Made by a program: the position numbers and the translations under genes | Notes under the pieces: generated by a model | Databases searched by the model: none | What the model saw: the letters and a program-made list of their open reading frames with translations, nothing else | Told to the model about the DNA's origin: nothing | DNA from: CAZDYP01 sp964509505 | Lineage (GTDB): Bacteria > Chloroflexota > Anaerolineae > JACRMK01 | Reading direction: 5' to 3' | NCBI GenBank assembly: GCA_964509505.1 | Contig: CAZDYP010000044.1 | Span: 1-31,216 of the forward strand | DNA length: 31,216 nucleotides | In this document: positions 22,944-29,983 of the stretch, piece after piece | Layout of the letters: each line of letters opens with the position of its first letter | How positions within the stretch are numbered: position 1 is the first letter of the stretch

Positions 22944-23393
22944 TTAGTCGAGCGGCAAGGTAATGTAGATCGTCTCCGCGAGGTTACGCGGCAAGTAAAA
23001 TGTGTCGCTCGCCGCGAGCCATGCGCCATCGCGCTCTTGATAAATGACCCACCGAAATGGCCCCTTCGCCAAATCGCGCGGCGCAACCCACCAGGTCTTG
23101 ATGCCCGCCGTTCCGACGACCACATCAAACGTGCCTTGCCAACCCTCGACGTTATGCCATTCACCCGCAGCGTCTTGCCATTGCACAACTGACCACACGG
23201 TTTGCGCGCTCATCATGTCTTTCAAGGCTGCGCGCAACACAATCCAGCCGCCTTCGGCGTGGGGGGGGGGAGCAGGGGTTGTGAGTGGCGCAATGGTGGG
23301 GCGTGGCGGCAACGTCGGCGCGGCTTGTGTATGGGTTGGTTGAAACAACAATATCAGGCACATGCCAATGCCAAATAACACAAACTTCATCAT
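22944..23393 (-). CDS. Secreted protein with Pro/Thr-rich linker, unknown function
   Basis: This protein of about 149 residues was not recognised. The N-terminus is a signal peptide (MMKFVLFGIGMCLILLFQPTHTQA, cleavage after Ala likely), then a Pro/Thr linker (APTLPPRPTIAPLTTPAPPP), then an about 100-residue beta-rich domain with several Trp (WSVVQWQDAAGEWHNVEGWQG, KTWWVAPRDLAKGPFRW). The domain resembles a small extracellular binding module. AGGAGG stands three bases before ATG-ATG at 23393; the second ATG (23390) has better spacing. The longer frame upstream lacks a signal and contains the leader hairpin, so I reject it. The gene has its own promoter and terminator. Confidence 0.75.
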   Translation of the reverse strand: MMKFVLFGIGMCLILLFQPTHTQAAPTLPPRPTIAPLTTPAPPPHAEGGWIVLRAALKDMMSAQTVWSVVQWQDAAGEWHNVEGWQGTFDVVVGTAGIKTWWVAPRDLAKGPFRWVIYQERDGAWLAASDTFYLPRNLAETIYITLPLD

Positions 23394-23409
23394 TTTCCTC
23401 CTGATGCCA

Positions 23410-23453
23410 GCGCTTTGTGACCACTCGCCACAAAGCGCCTTGCGTTGAGTATA
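23410..23453 (-). promoter_or_regulatory. Promoter -10 and leader hairpin of the secreted-protein gene
   Basis: On minus, TATACT (23453-23448) is followed by a perfect 10-bp hairpin GCGCTTTGTG / CACAAAGCGC (23438-23429 with 23419-23410) that ends about 13 bases before AGGAGG. The hairpin may stabilise the leader or affect translation. A -35 is weak (TTTGCC, 16 bases upstream). Confidence 0.5.
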
Positions 23454-23521
23454 GCCAATGCGCGTGAGAGGCAAAAGAGGAAAAAGCGTAACAAACGCGT
23501 AAATCCGTTATTACTTTCTAA

Positions 23522-23558
23522 CCGTGCGCCGGCGCGCCAGCGCGCCAGCTTCGCACGG
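23522..23558. repeat. GC-rich inverted repeat after trpS
   Basis: CCGTGCG (23522-23528) faces CGCACGG (23552-23558), with an inner GGCGCGCCAGCGCGCC. It lies downstream of the trpS stop on the minus strand and could end its transcript, but no T-run follows. Confidence 0.55.
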
Positions 23559-23581
23559 CGGCTATCGTGCCACTGACAACT

Positions 23582-24562
23582 CTAGCGCAACCCAATGACT
23601 GCTTGCATTTTGCGCAGCGTCGCATTCGCAATCGTCGCGCATTCGTCAGCCGATTGTTTGAGAATGGCGTCGAGCGTGGCGGGGTCGCGCGTCAATTCGT
23701 CATAGCGCGCCTGAATTGGACGCAACCCTTCGATCACTACCTCGGCAAGTTCTTTTTTGAAGTCGCCATAACCCTTGCCTGCAAAATGGTGCTCGATGTC
23801 GGCGCGCGCTTGCCCAGAGAAAAGTTCGTAGATGGTGAGCAAATTGTAGATGCCCGGACGGTTCTCAGCGAAGACGATGCTGCGCTCTGAATCGGTGGTG
23901 GCGCCGCGAAATTTTTTGCGAATGGCGTCGGGCGTGTCGAGTAAGAAGATGGACCCACTCGGATCGTCGTCGCTCTTTGACATTTTCTTCGTCGGTTCGG
24001 TGAGGCTCATAATACGCGCGCCGACTTGCGGGATGACGGCTTCGGGCAATGTGAACACGTCGCCGAAGCGCGCGTTGAAACTTTGCGCGATGTCGCGCGT
24101 CAGTTCGACATGCTGCTTCTGATCGTCGCCGACGGGAACGTAATGAGTGTGATATAACAGAATGTCGCCCGCCATCAACACGGGATAGGCGAGTAGCCCG
24201 GTCGAAACGCTTTGCTGCTTTTGCGCTTTGTCTTTGTATTGCGTCATGCGTTCCAGCCAGCCGAGCGGGGTGAAACAATTCAACAGCCATGCCGCTTCGC
24301 TGTGCGCGACAACGTGCGATTGCACGAACACGCGGCTATATTGGGAATCAATACCGACCGCGAACAACATCGCCGCCAGCTCGCGCGTGGCGCGACGCAA
24401 TTCGGCGGGTTCTTGCGGCACGGTGAGCGCGTGCAAGTCCACGATGCAAAAGAAGTTCTCGAACGCGTGCTGCTCTGCAGCCCAATGTTTCATCGCGCCC
24501 AAGTAGTTACCGATGTGTAATCGGCCCGATGGTTGAATGCCAGAGAAGACTCGTTTTTTCAT
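23582..24562 (-). CDS. trpS: Tryptophanyl-tRNA synthetase
   Basis: This 326-residue class I synthetase charges tRNA-Trp with tryptophan. It has HIGN at residues 16-19 (SGIQPSGRLHIGNYLGA), the tryptophan-pocket region GDILLYHTHYVPVGDDQKQHVELTRD, and KMSKS at 193-197. Length and motif spacing match the bacterial TrpS family. It is preceded by a T-box leader with a UGG specifier candidate, so uncharged tRNA-Trp should switch it on. Confidence 0.97.
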   Translation of the reverse strand: MKKRVFSGIQPSGRLHIGNYLGAMKHWAAEQHAFENFFCIVDLHALTVPQEPAELRRATRELAAMLFAVGIDSQYSRVFVQSHVVAHSEAAWLLNCFTPLGWLERMTQYKDKAQKQQSVSTGLLAYPVLMAGDILLYHTHYVPVGDDQKQHVELTRDIAQSFNARFGDVFTLPEAVIPQVGARIMSLTEPTKKMSKSDDDPSGSIFLLDTPDAIRKKFRGATTDSERSIVFAENRPGIYNLLTIYELFSGQARADIEHHFAGKGYGDFKKELAEVVIEGLRPIQARYDELTRDPATLDAILKQSADECATIANATLRKMQAVIGLR

Positions 24563-24593
24563 AGATACCCTCCATTGTCAATTCCCACCCAAC

Positions 24594-24623
24594 AAAAAAC
24601 TCTCGTCCACATTGGGACGAGAG
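24594..24623 (-). terminator. T-box intrinsic terminator
   Basis: CTCTCGTCCC, a short loop and GGACGAGAG are followed by six T on the minus strand, 31 bases before the trpS ATG. Confidence 0.9.
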
Positions 24624-24648
24624 CTCTCGTGGTGCCACCCTGATTCAG

Positions 24649-24679
24649 TTACTAATCGCTAGTCGTTAGTCGCTAGTAA
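24649..24679. repeat. TAGTCGCTAGTCG word repeat inside the T-box leader
   Basis: A 31-base segment has end arms TTACTA / TAGTAA. Its 22-base core 24656-24677 is identical to 11989-12010 in the long hairpin before the glycosyltransferase. It sits between the last leader stem and the antiterminator. Confidence 0.88.
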
Positions 24680-24874
24680 CCCTCTGCTCCGCTAACGGTG
24701 GAGAACCGTGTTGGATACTCCTTGACCGCTTGACTAAACGACTCAGCGATCAACTTTCTCCGTCAGACTCACAAGCCCATTGGCTTTCGGCATCGTCATT
24801 GGATTCACACCCCATCACCCAACTCTCTGAGACTCGCGCGAAAGTTACTTGTCTTGCTCAATGTCGTTGACGAG

Positions 24875-24903
24875 AGCATAACACAGGGAGTAGCGAGCGT
24901 CAA
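24875..24903 (-). promoter_or_regulatory. trpS promoter
   Basis: On minus: TTGACG (24903-24898), 17 bases, TATGCT (24880-24875) with extended TG two bases before. The start would be near 24867, giving an about 300-base leader that holds the entire T-box. Confidence 0.65.
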
Positions 24904-24913
24904 ATCCCAACCC

Positions 24914-24938
24914 TTACGAAGGTTTCAAACTTTCGCAA
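24914..24938. repeat. Palindrome after the diguanylate cyclase gene
   Basis: TTACGAAGGTTT (24914-24925) faces AAACTTTCGCAA (24927-24938) around one base, with one G:T and one mismatch. It resembles the hairpin at 1555-1587. It may end the minus-strand GGDEF transcript, though only a weak T-stretch follows. Confidence 0.6.
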
Positions 24939-24954
24939 CGGCCGGTGGACGCGC

Positions 24955-27900
24955 TTACTGTTCTGGTGATGTCTCGGTCAAGGCGGCGTTCCACGCGACG
25001 ACGCGATTGCGTCCCGCGCGTTTGGCTTCCAACAACGCTTGGTCGGCATGATCGAGCAGCTGGTCTATGTTACTGCTTGAACCATTCAAGGTCGCCACAC
25101 CTTGACTGACCGTGACGGTGATCACGTCCTCTGCGATTTCAATGGGGGTGAGCGGCAGCTGTTGGCATAGTCGTTCCGCCACTAGGCGCGCATCGGCGAG
25201 AGAGGTATCGGGTAGGAGAATGGAAAATTCTTCGCCGCCATAGCGTCCTAGCAGATCAATGGCGCGCAAGGCCTGGCGGCAGTGCTGCGCGACGGCGCGC
25301 AACACTTGGTCGCCAACGCTATGCCCATAGGTGTCGTTGATGCGCTTGAAATGATCAATGTCGAGCATGATCGCCGAGAGTGGGCGCGCATAGCGCTGTG
25401 CGCGGATGAGTTCATGCTCCGCTTTTTCGAAGAAATGACGACGATTGTATTGGCCGGTCAAGGGATCAATGATAGCCAGGCGTTGCACTTCGCCGAATAA
25501 GCGCGCGTTTTCGACGGCGATGGCCGCTTGTTGCGCGAACAAATGGAGCAGCTGCATGTCAGCATGGATAAAGCGCCGTGCTGAATCTGTCGTGGAGACT
25601 GTAATGGCGCCAATGAGCTGGTGGCTCAAAATGAGCGGCGCGCCGACGACGGCGTGCCACGCGCCCGACGTGTAGAACGGCAGGTGATGCGCCCACTGCG
25701 CGTAGTCGTCAATAATCAAGGGTTGTCTGGTTTGCGCCACTTGCCCTAGCGCTCCTTCACCCAACGCTAGTCGTATGCCAATCTCCTTTTGCGGACCGGC
25801 GACGATCTCAAGCTCATTGATTTCTGCGCGATACAGCGCCAATGCGCCGCCGTCGCCAGTCAGCAAGGTTTGCGCGCGTTTCAAGATCGCTTCCAGCAGG
25901 GTCGCCAATTCCAAGTTCACCGAAATATCGGCGATCGTTTGTCGCAACGCTTCCAATTCCTCGGCGCGGCGGCGCTCCGCTGCAAATAAGCGGGCGTTGT
26001 CAATCGCCACGCTCGCATGAGCGGCGAGCTCTTCGAGTATCGCTTGATCATCTTGGGTATAGACATAGGGCAGACGACTTTGCGCGGAGAGGATGCCAAT
26101 CGTTTGCCCCTTCACCTGCAACGGGACGAAGATCACGGATTGAAGGCGCTCATCGCCAAAAATCAATGCCTGCTGTTTCGTAGTGGCGTCGAGTTGATCA
26201 ATTTTCAACGATTGTCCTGTCGCGATGACGCGCCCGCTCAAACTCGACTGGGTGGGGTATTGGAAATTTTCGGTGCGTCGCCCATTTTCGAAGGCATAGA
26301 TGTTGTGGAGCGTGTGTCCGTCCGAGGCTAACAACGCCAAGACGAACGCATCGCATGACATCAAACGCATGGCGGCGGCGTAGATGGCGGCATACACTTG
26401 CTCAAGGTCAAGACTGGTATTGAGCGCTTGGCTCGCTTGGTAGAGAATGGCGTGCCGTTCAGCCGCTTTAGTTGTGGCGGCGTGGGCGCGCGCTTTCTCG
26501 ATGGCGACGGCGGCTTGTTGCGCGAACAACATCAACAACCGCACGTTATTGGCATCAAAGCGACGCGGCAGCCGATAGTCGCTGATGTTCATCACGCCGA
26601 TCAGTTGTTCACCCCTCAGTAACGGGGCAGCGGTGATGGCGTAAGACGATTCGTTGGGGTAAAAGGGAAATTGGGACGAGCGTCCTTCCCATTGAGCATA
26701 ATCATCTACGACCAGCGGTTGATGGCTGACGGCAACCTTGCCCATGATTCCTTCGTCCAAGCTGAGCATCACATTCGTGTAGTCGCTGGGCAAGTTGTAG
26801 GTGGCGACGATACGTAACCGTTGTGACGCTTCCTCGTACAGCGCCAGCGTGCCAGAAGTCGCATCTAACAGGGTGGTGGCGCGCGAGAGAATGATCTGGA
26901 GCAGTTTGTTCAAATCCATTTCAGCGGAGATGTCGGCAGTGGTGGCGTGCAAGGCTTCCAATTCTTTGACGCGCCGCCGTTCAGTTGCGAATAGCTTGGC
27001 GTTTTCGAGCGTGATGGCGGCGTGCGTTGCCAATTGTTCCAATAACTCTTGGTCGTCAGTCGTATAAGCGTGCGGACGATGGCTTTGTGTAGAGAGTGCG
27101 CCAATCGTTTGGTCTTTCAAGCGCAACGGCACGGCGAGAATGGAGCGCGGGCGATAGGGGTCTGGTCCAAGAATCTTCGCGCCCGTTTGCGCTTCGACCT
27201 CTGCCGTAAATTCATCCACGCGCAAGGTCTGCCCCGTCGTCATCACATAGCCGCTCAAGCCGCTGCCCAGCGGCGCTGTAAACGTGGGGAGGCGTGTGCC
27301 TTTGTCTATCAGGTAGGCGCCAACGATGGCGCGGCGCTGTTCGTCGAGCAATGTGATGACAAAGATCTCGCTAGGCATGAGTTGCGCGACGGCGCGGTGA
27401 ATGGCGGCAAAAACTTGTTCCGCATCGAGGCTTGTACTAATTTCTTGAGTCGCCCGATAAAGCACCGCGCGCCGTTCGGCGGCTGTGAGCGCCGTTTCAT
27501 ACGCGCGCGCCTTTTCGATGGCAAGCGTCGCTTCTTGCGCAAACAATGTCAGCAGCCGCAGCTCAGAGGGAGTAAATTGACGTGGACGCCGATCATCGCC
27601 AACGCTCATCACACCGAGCAGGCGTTCATTCACCAGCAACGGCGCGGCAATCAGCGTATAGAATGCGTCGGGATGTTTAGGAGGATACTGTGCTGAACGT
27701 CCTTCCCAACGGTAGTAGTCGTCCACGATGAGCGGTTCGCGTGTGAGTGCGACCCTGCCTAAGGCGCCCTCGCCTACCCGCAAGCGCAAATGATCAAACG
27801 GCGCTGGGAAATTGTGCGTGGCGACCAATTGTATGACTTGCTGTGCTTCATCGTACAACCCCAATTCGGCAAAGGGCGTGGACAATAACTGCGCCGCGCG

Positions 27901-28578
27901 CGCGAGGATAGTTTGAAGAAGTTTGGGAAGTTCAAATTCAGAGGCGAGGTCGGTCAGCGTGGCATGCAGAGCTTCGCGCTCTGCCATACGCTGGCGTTCC
28001 GCTGCGAGTAAGCGCACCTTCTCAATGGCAGTCGCTAACTGATTCGCAAACGTTACGAATAAACGCTCGTCGTCTGCTGTGAACGCATTGACGGTTTGGC
28101 TTTCGACGTTGAGCGCGCCGATGACGCGCGCCCCGATTTTAAGCGGCACACACAACTCGGAGCGTGAGGACACGAGCCATTCAAAGTAATGCGGCTCGTG
28201 CGTTACATCGGCAATGCGACGTGGCAAGCCGTCGGCGATGACCTGTCCGACGATGCCTTGTCCAAGCGGCAGCGCGAGTGTTTGCGGCGCGCCTTGCAGC
28301 GCATGCGATGTGGCATGGAGCCGAATGACGCCTTGCGCCTCGTCCACCAATGCTGTGCCTATCACAGCAGGTTCCAGAGTCTGATAGATCAGCTCGGTCG
28401 CGCGCATCAGTAATGCCTCTTCACTCTGCGCTTCGGTTGCCGCCAATGCCAGCGCGTGCAAGACGGCTAGCTCTTTCAATTGTCGTTGCAGGACTTCATT
28501 GCTCTGCATGGGTCTATCTGTCAACCCCGCCAAGTTTCCATGTAAGCGTTTTGCGGGGTCTGAGCTGCTAGGTGCCAT
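24955..28578 (-). CDS. Diguanylate cyclase with six GAF domains
   Basis: This 1207-residue protein has six consecutive GAF sensor domains (about 40-200, 200-365, 365-540, 540-705, 705-870, 870-1030) and a C-terminal GGDEF domain (1035-1200) that makes c-di-GMP from two GTP. The active site is GGEEF, with an RxxD feedback site (RAID) exactly five residues before it, so it should be active and product-inhibited. GAFs 2, 4 and 6 share a D-D-Y-x-x-W segment; GAFs 1, 3 and 5 form a second type, an A-B repeated three times. No membrane segment is present. The start (ATG 28578) overlaps the 3' end of the RCK channel-like gene by 11 bases, so they are translationally linked. Confidence 0.94.
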   Translation of the reverse strand: MAPSSSDPAKRLHGNLAGLTDRPMQSNEVLQRQLKELAVLHALALAATEAQSEEALLMRATELIYQTLEPAVIGTALVDEAQGVIRLHATSHALQGAPQTLALPLGQGIVGQVIADGLPRRIADVTHEPHYFEWLVSSRSELCVPLKIGARVIGALNVESQTVNAFTADDERLFVTFANQLATAIEKVRLLAAERQRMAEREALHATLTDLASEFELPKLLQTILARAAQLLSTPFAELGLYDEAQQVIQLVATHNFPAPFDHLRLRVGEGALGRVALTREPLIVDDYYRWEGRSAQYPPKHPDAFYTLIAAPLLVNERLLGVMSVGDDRRPRQFTPSELRLLTLFAQEATLAIEKARAYETALTAAERRAVLYRATQEISTSLDAEQVFAAIHRAVAQLMPSEIFVITLLDEQRRAIVGAYLIDKGTRLPTFTAPLGSGLSGYVMTTGQTLRVDEFTAEVEAQTGAKILGPDPYRPRSILAVPLRLKDQTIGALSTQSHRPHAYTTDDQELLEQLATHAAITLENAKLFATERRRVKELEALHATTADISAEMDLNKLLQIILSRATTLLDATSGTLALYEEASQRLRIVATYNLPSDYTNVMLSLDEGIMGKVAVSHQPLVVDDYAQWEGRSSQFPFYPNESSYAITAAPLLRGEQLIGVMNISDYRLPRRFDANNVRLLMLFAQQAAVAIEKARAHAATTKAAERHAILYQASQALNTSLDLEQVYAAIYAAAMRLMSCDAFVLALLASDGHTLHNIYAFENGRRTENFQYPTQSSLSGRVIATGQSLKIDQLDATTKQQALIFGDERLQSVIFVPLQVKGQTIGILSAQSRLPYVYTQDDQAILEELAAHASVAIDNARLFAAERRRAEELEALRQTIADISVNLELATLLEAILKRAQTLLTGDGGALALYRAEINELEIVAGPQKEIGIRLALGEGALGQVAQTRQPLIIDDYAQWAHHLPFYTSGAWHAVVGAPLILSHQLIGAITVSTTDSARRFIHADMQLLHLFAQQAAIAVENARLFGEVQRLAIIDPLTGQYNRRHFFEKAEHELIRAQRYARPLSAIMLDIDHFKRINDTYGHSVGDQVLRAVAQHCRQALRAIDLLGRYGGEEFSILLPDTSLADARLVAERLCQQLPLTPIEIAEDVITVTVSQGVATLNGSSSNIDQLLDHADQALLEAKRAGRNRVVAWNAALTETSPEQ

Positions 28579-29632
28579 TTAATTTCTTTGCGCGTTCCAA
28601 ACCTGTAAGCGTGCCAAAGATGATGATGTGGTCATGCTCCTTGAGCTGGATATTATGGTCAGGACGATGATCCACTTTATGCTCACGCTTGTGCAGCACG
28701 AGGTTCACATCGAGCTCTTGCTCGATTTGCCCCAAGGTCTTGCCAATGAGTGGTGAGCCTGCGCGAATGTCCATTGGGCTGAGCGCGACGAGCACATCGT
28801 CCACGTACACCGCTTGCTGGATGTCTTGCTGATGCACGGCGGCGGCAAACGCCGGCGCCGCTAAGGCGGCGGTGCTGAACGCGGTGCCGAAGCCGAAGCC
28901 TTTGCCGATCTTCTGAGCCATTTCTGCGTCGAACATGCGTAAGATAATACGAATGGTGGGATTGAGTTCGCGCGCGTTGAGCGCAATTTCCAGATTGAGC
29001 AAGTCGTTGCTGGTGCAAGGGATGATGGCTTGCGCCTGTTCGATGCCGGCTTGCTTCAATGTTTCGATTTGCGTGGCGTCGGCGATAAGCAACGGTACGC
29101 GCAGCTCGTCGCGCACGCGATCCAGAAAACGATTGGCGCGATTGCTTTCGATAGCGATAACCTCTTCGCCCATACGCGCCAATTGTTCAATAACGCGATA
29201 GCCGACATGTCCTGCGCCACAAACGATGACATGTCGCCGATAGGTGGAAGCGAGCGCCATCTGCCATTCCTCCTTACGCATTTCCTTGTTGAAAATTTGC
29301 ACGCCAAAGCGCACCAAACTGTCCCCAATAATACCCAAGCCGATAATCGGCATGAGGTAATACAGCAAATCAATTAACAGAGCATCATCGGGATAGGGAA
29401 TGTTCCCCGTTTGAAAAAAGACGAGCGAGAACGCCGCATAGAACGAGCGGTTGAGACTCAGCCGTTCATGCGTGTCGGGATGCACGTAGAACAGCCAGAA
29501 GATCAGCGTGCCGCAAGCCAGCAGCCCAATGAACAGAAGGAGTGATAGGCGGAACTCTCTGAATAATACGTAGGCATCGCGCCCTTGCGCGCGCAGTGTG
29601 CGCCCCAGCCGCCGCAATTTCAGTGTGACCAT
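28568..29632 (-). CDS. RCK/TrkA-N two-TM channel-like protein with altered filter
   Basis: This 354-residue protein has two transmembrane helices (LSLLLFIGLLACGTLIFW and LLYYLMPIIGLGIIG), a pore-loop-like segment between them, then a TrkA-N Rossmann domain (HVIVCGAGHVGYRVIEQL, GxGxxG) and a TrkA-C domain (SPLIGKTLGQIEQELDVNLV). The architecture is that of Kch/MthK-type potassium channels, but the filter TVGYG is not present; the loop reads FFQTGNIPYPDD. Ion selectivity is therefore uncertain. I chose the ATG at 29632 over an upstream GTG at 29650, because the promoter -10 (29646-29641) lies over the longer start. It overlaps the GGDEF gene. Confidence 0.85.
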   Translation of the reverse strand: MVTLKLRRLGRTLRAQGRDAYVLFREFRLSLLLFIGLLACGTLIFWLFYVHPDTHERLSLNRSFYAAFSLVFFQTGNIPYPDDALLIDLLYYLMPIIGLGIIGDSLVRFGVQIFNKEMRKEEWQMALASTYRRHVIVCGAGHVGYRVIEQLARMGEEVIAIESNRANRFLDRVRDELRVPLLIADATQIETLKQAGIEQAQAIIPCTSNDLLNLEIALNARELNPTIRIILRMFDAEMAQKIGKGFGFGTAFSTAALAAPAFAAAVHQQDIQQAVYVDDVLVALSPMDIRAGSPLIGKTLGQIEQELDVNLVLHKREHKVDHRPDHNIQLKEHDHIIIFGTLTGLERAKKLNGT

Positions 29633-29640
29633 CACCCGCA

Positions 29641-29670
29641 AAGATAACACACGGTATAGGAGCTTGTCAA
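29641..29670 (-). promoter_or_regulatory. Promoter of the RCK channel-like/GGDEF operon, leaderless
   Basis: On minus: TTGACA (29670-29665), 18 bases, TATCTT (29646-29641) with extended TG. Transcription would start about 29634, two bases from the ATG at 29632. Confidence 0.6.
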
Positions 29671-29675
29671 TAGGG

Positions 29676-29703
29676 CGTTAGTCGAATACGAACTAACGTT
29701 TTT
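29676..29703 (+). terminator. Terminator-like hairpin of the TAGTCG word family
   Basis: CGTTAGTCG faces CGAACTAACG (one bulge), followed by TTTTT on plus. No plus gene ends here. It shares CGTTAGTCG with the repeats at 11984-12059 and 24649-24679. Confidence 0.5.
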
Positions 29704-29769
29704 CTAATTTACCTCGTCTTTACTGCATCATTGCTGACCAACTCACACTTTTTCAATTGGATGACTAAC

Positions 29770-29841
29770 CCACCGCCGAGACGCAGAGACGCAGAGTTTT
29801 TTTCGATAGTTTTTCTCTGCGCCTCTGCACCTCTGCGGTGG
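29770..29841. repeat. GAGACGCAGAG inverted repeat
   Basis: CCACCGCCGAGACGCAGAGA... faces ...CTCTGCACCTCTGCGGTGG around a T-rich centre, giving a long imperfect hairpin of about 27-base arms. It is in the 333-bp non-coding stretch 29651-29983, which holds no gene. Confidence 0.85.
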
Positions 29842-29878
29842 AAATTCAGCAAGGGTAAATTGGTCAGCGCCTCGCCGT

Positions 29879-29906
29879 TTGTCCTGCTTGGCGCGTATGT
29901 TATACT
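29879..29906 (+). promoter_or_regulatory. Promoter of the terminal ATPase gene
   Basis: TTGTCC (29879-29884), 16 bases, TATACT (29901-29906) with extended TG at 29898. The leader of about 70 bases contains the AGACCC hairpin. Confidence 0.5.
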
Positions 29907-29927
29907 GAGCACACGAAATTTTCAACG

Positions 29928-29982
29928 AGACCCTAAAGGCAGCGAAGCGGTGGAGACCTTTAGGGTCTGTGGGTGTTTCACC
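29928..29982. repeat. AGACCCTAAAGG palindrome plus GGGTG/CACCC hairpin in the leader
   Basis: There is a perfect 12-base inverted repeat (29928-29939 with 29957-29968). A small GGGTG-TTT-CACCC hairpin follows, ending directly before the ATG at 29984. It could mask the start region. Confidence 0.75.
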
Positions 29983-29983
29983 C

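Larger units (their letters stand above)
24594..24867 (-). promoter_or_regulatory. T-box riboswitch controlling trpS
   Basis: Reading on minus: a Stem I region (24840-24750) with AGAGAG-TTGGGTGATGGGG-like AG-bulge elements; a candidate specifier TGG (24779-24777) followed by G; then the T-box core AGGGTGGCACCACGAGAG near 24642-24625. It ends in the terminator CTCTCGTCC / GGACGAGAG plus TTTTTT (24623-24594). Uncharged tRNA-Trp would pair with the specifier and the T-box, forming the antiterminator. A hairpin-forming word repeat (24649-24679) is inserted directly before the antiterminator. Confidence 0.92.

Noticed and set aside
23394..23474. Longer start for the secreted protein
   Set aside because: It would place 27 polar residues before the signal peptide and ignore the AGGAGG site directly before ATG 23393.
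27049..27696. 215-codon plus-strand open frame opposite the GAF protein
   Set aside because: Antisense shadow of an intact multi-domain gene.
29676..29703. Functional terminator of a plus-strand gene
   Set aside because: No plus-strand gene ends upstream; the hairpin is more likely a member of the TAGTCG word family.
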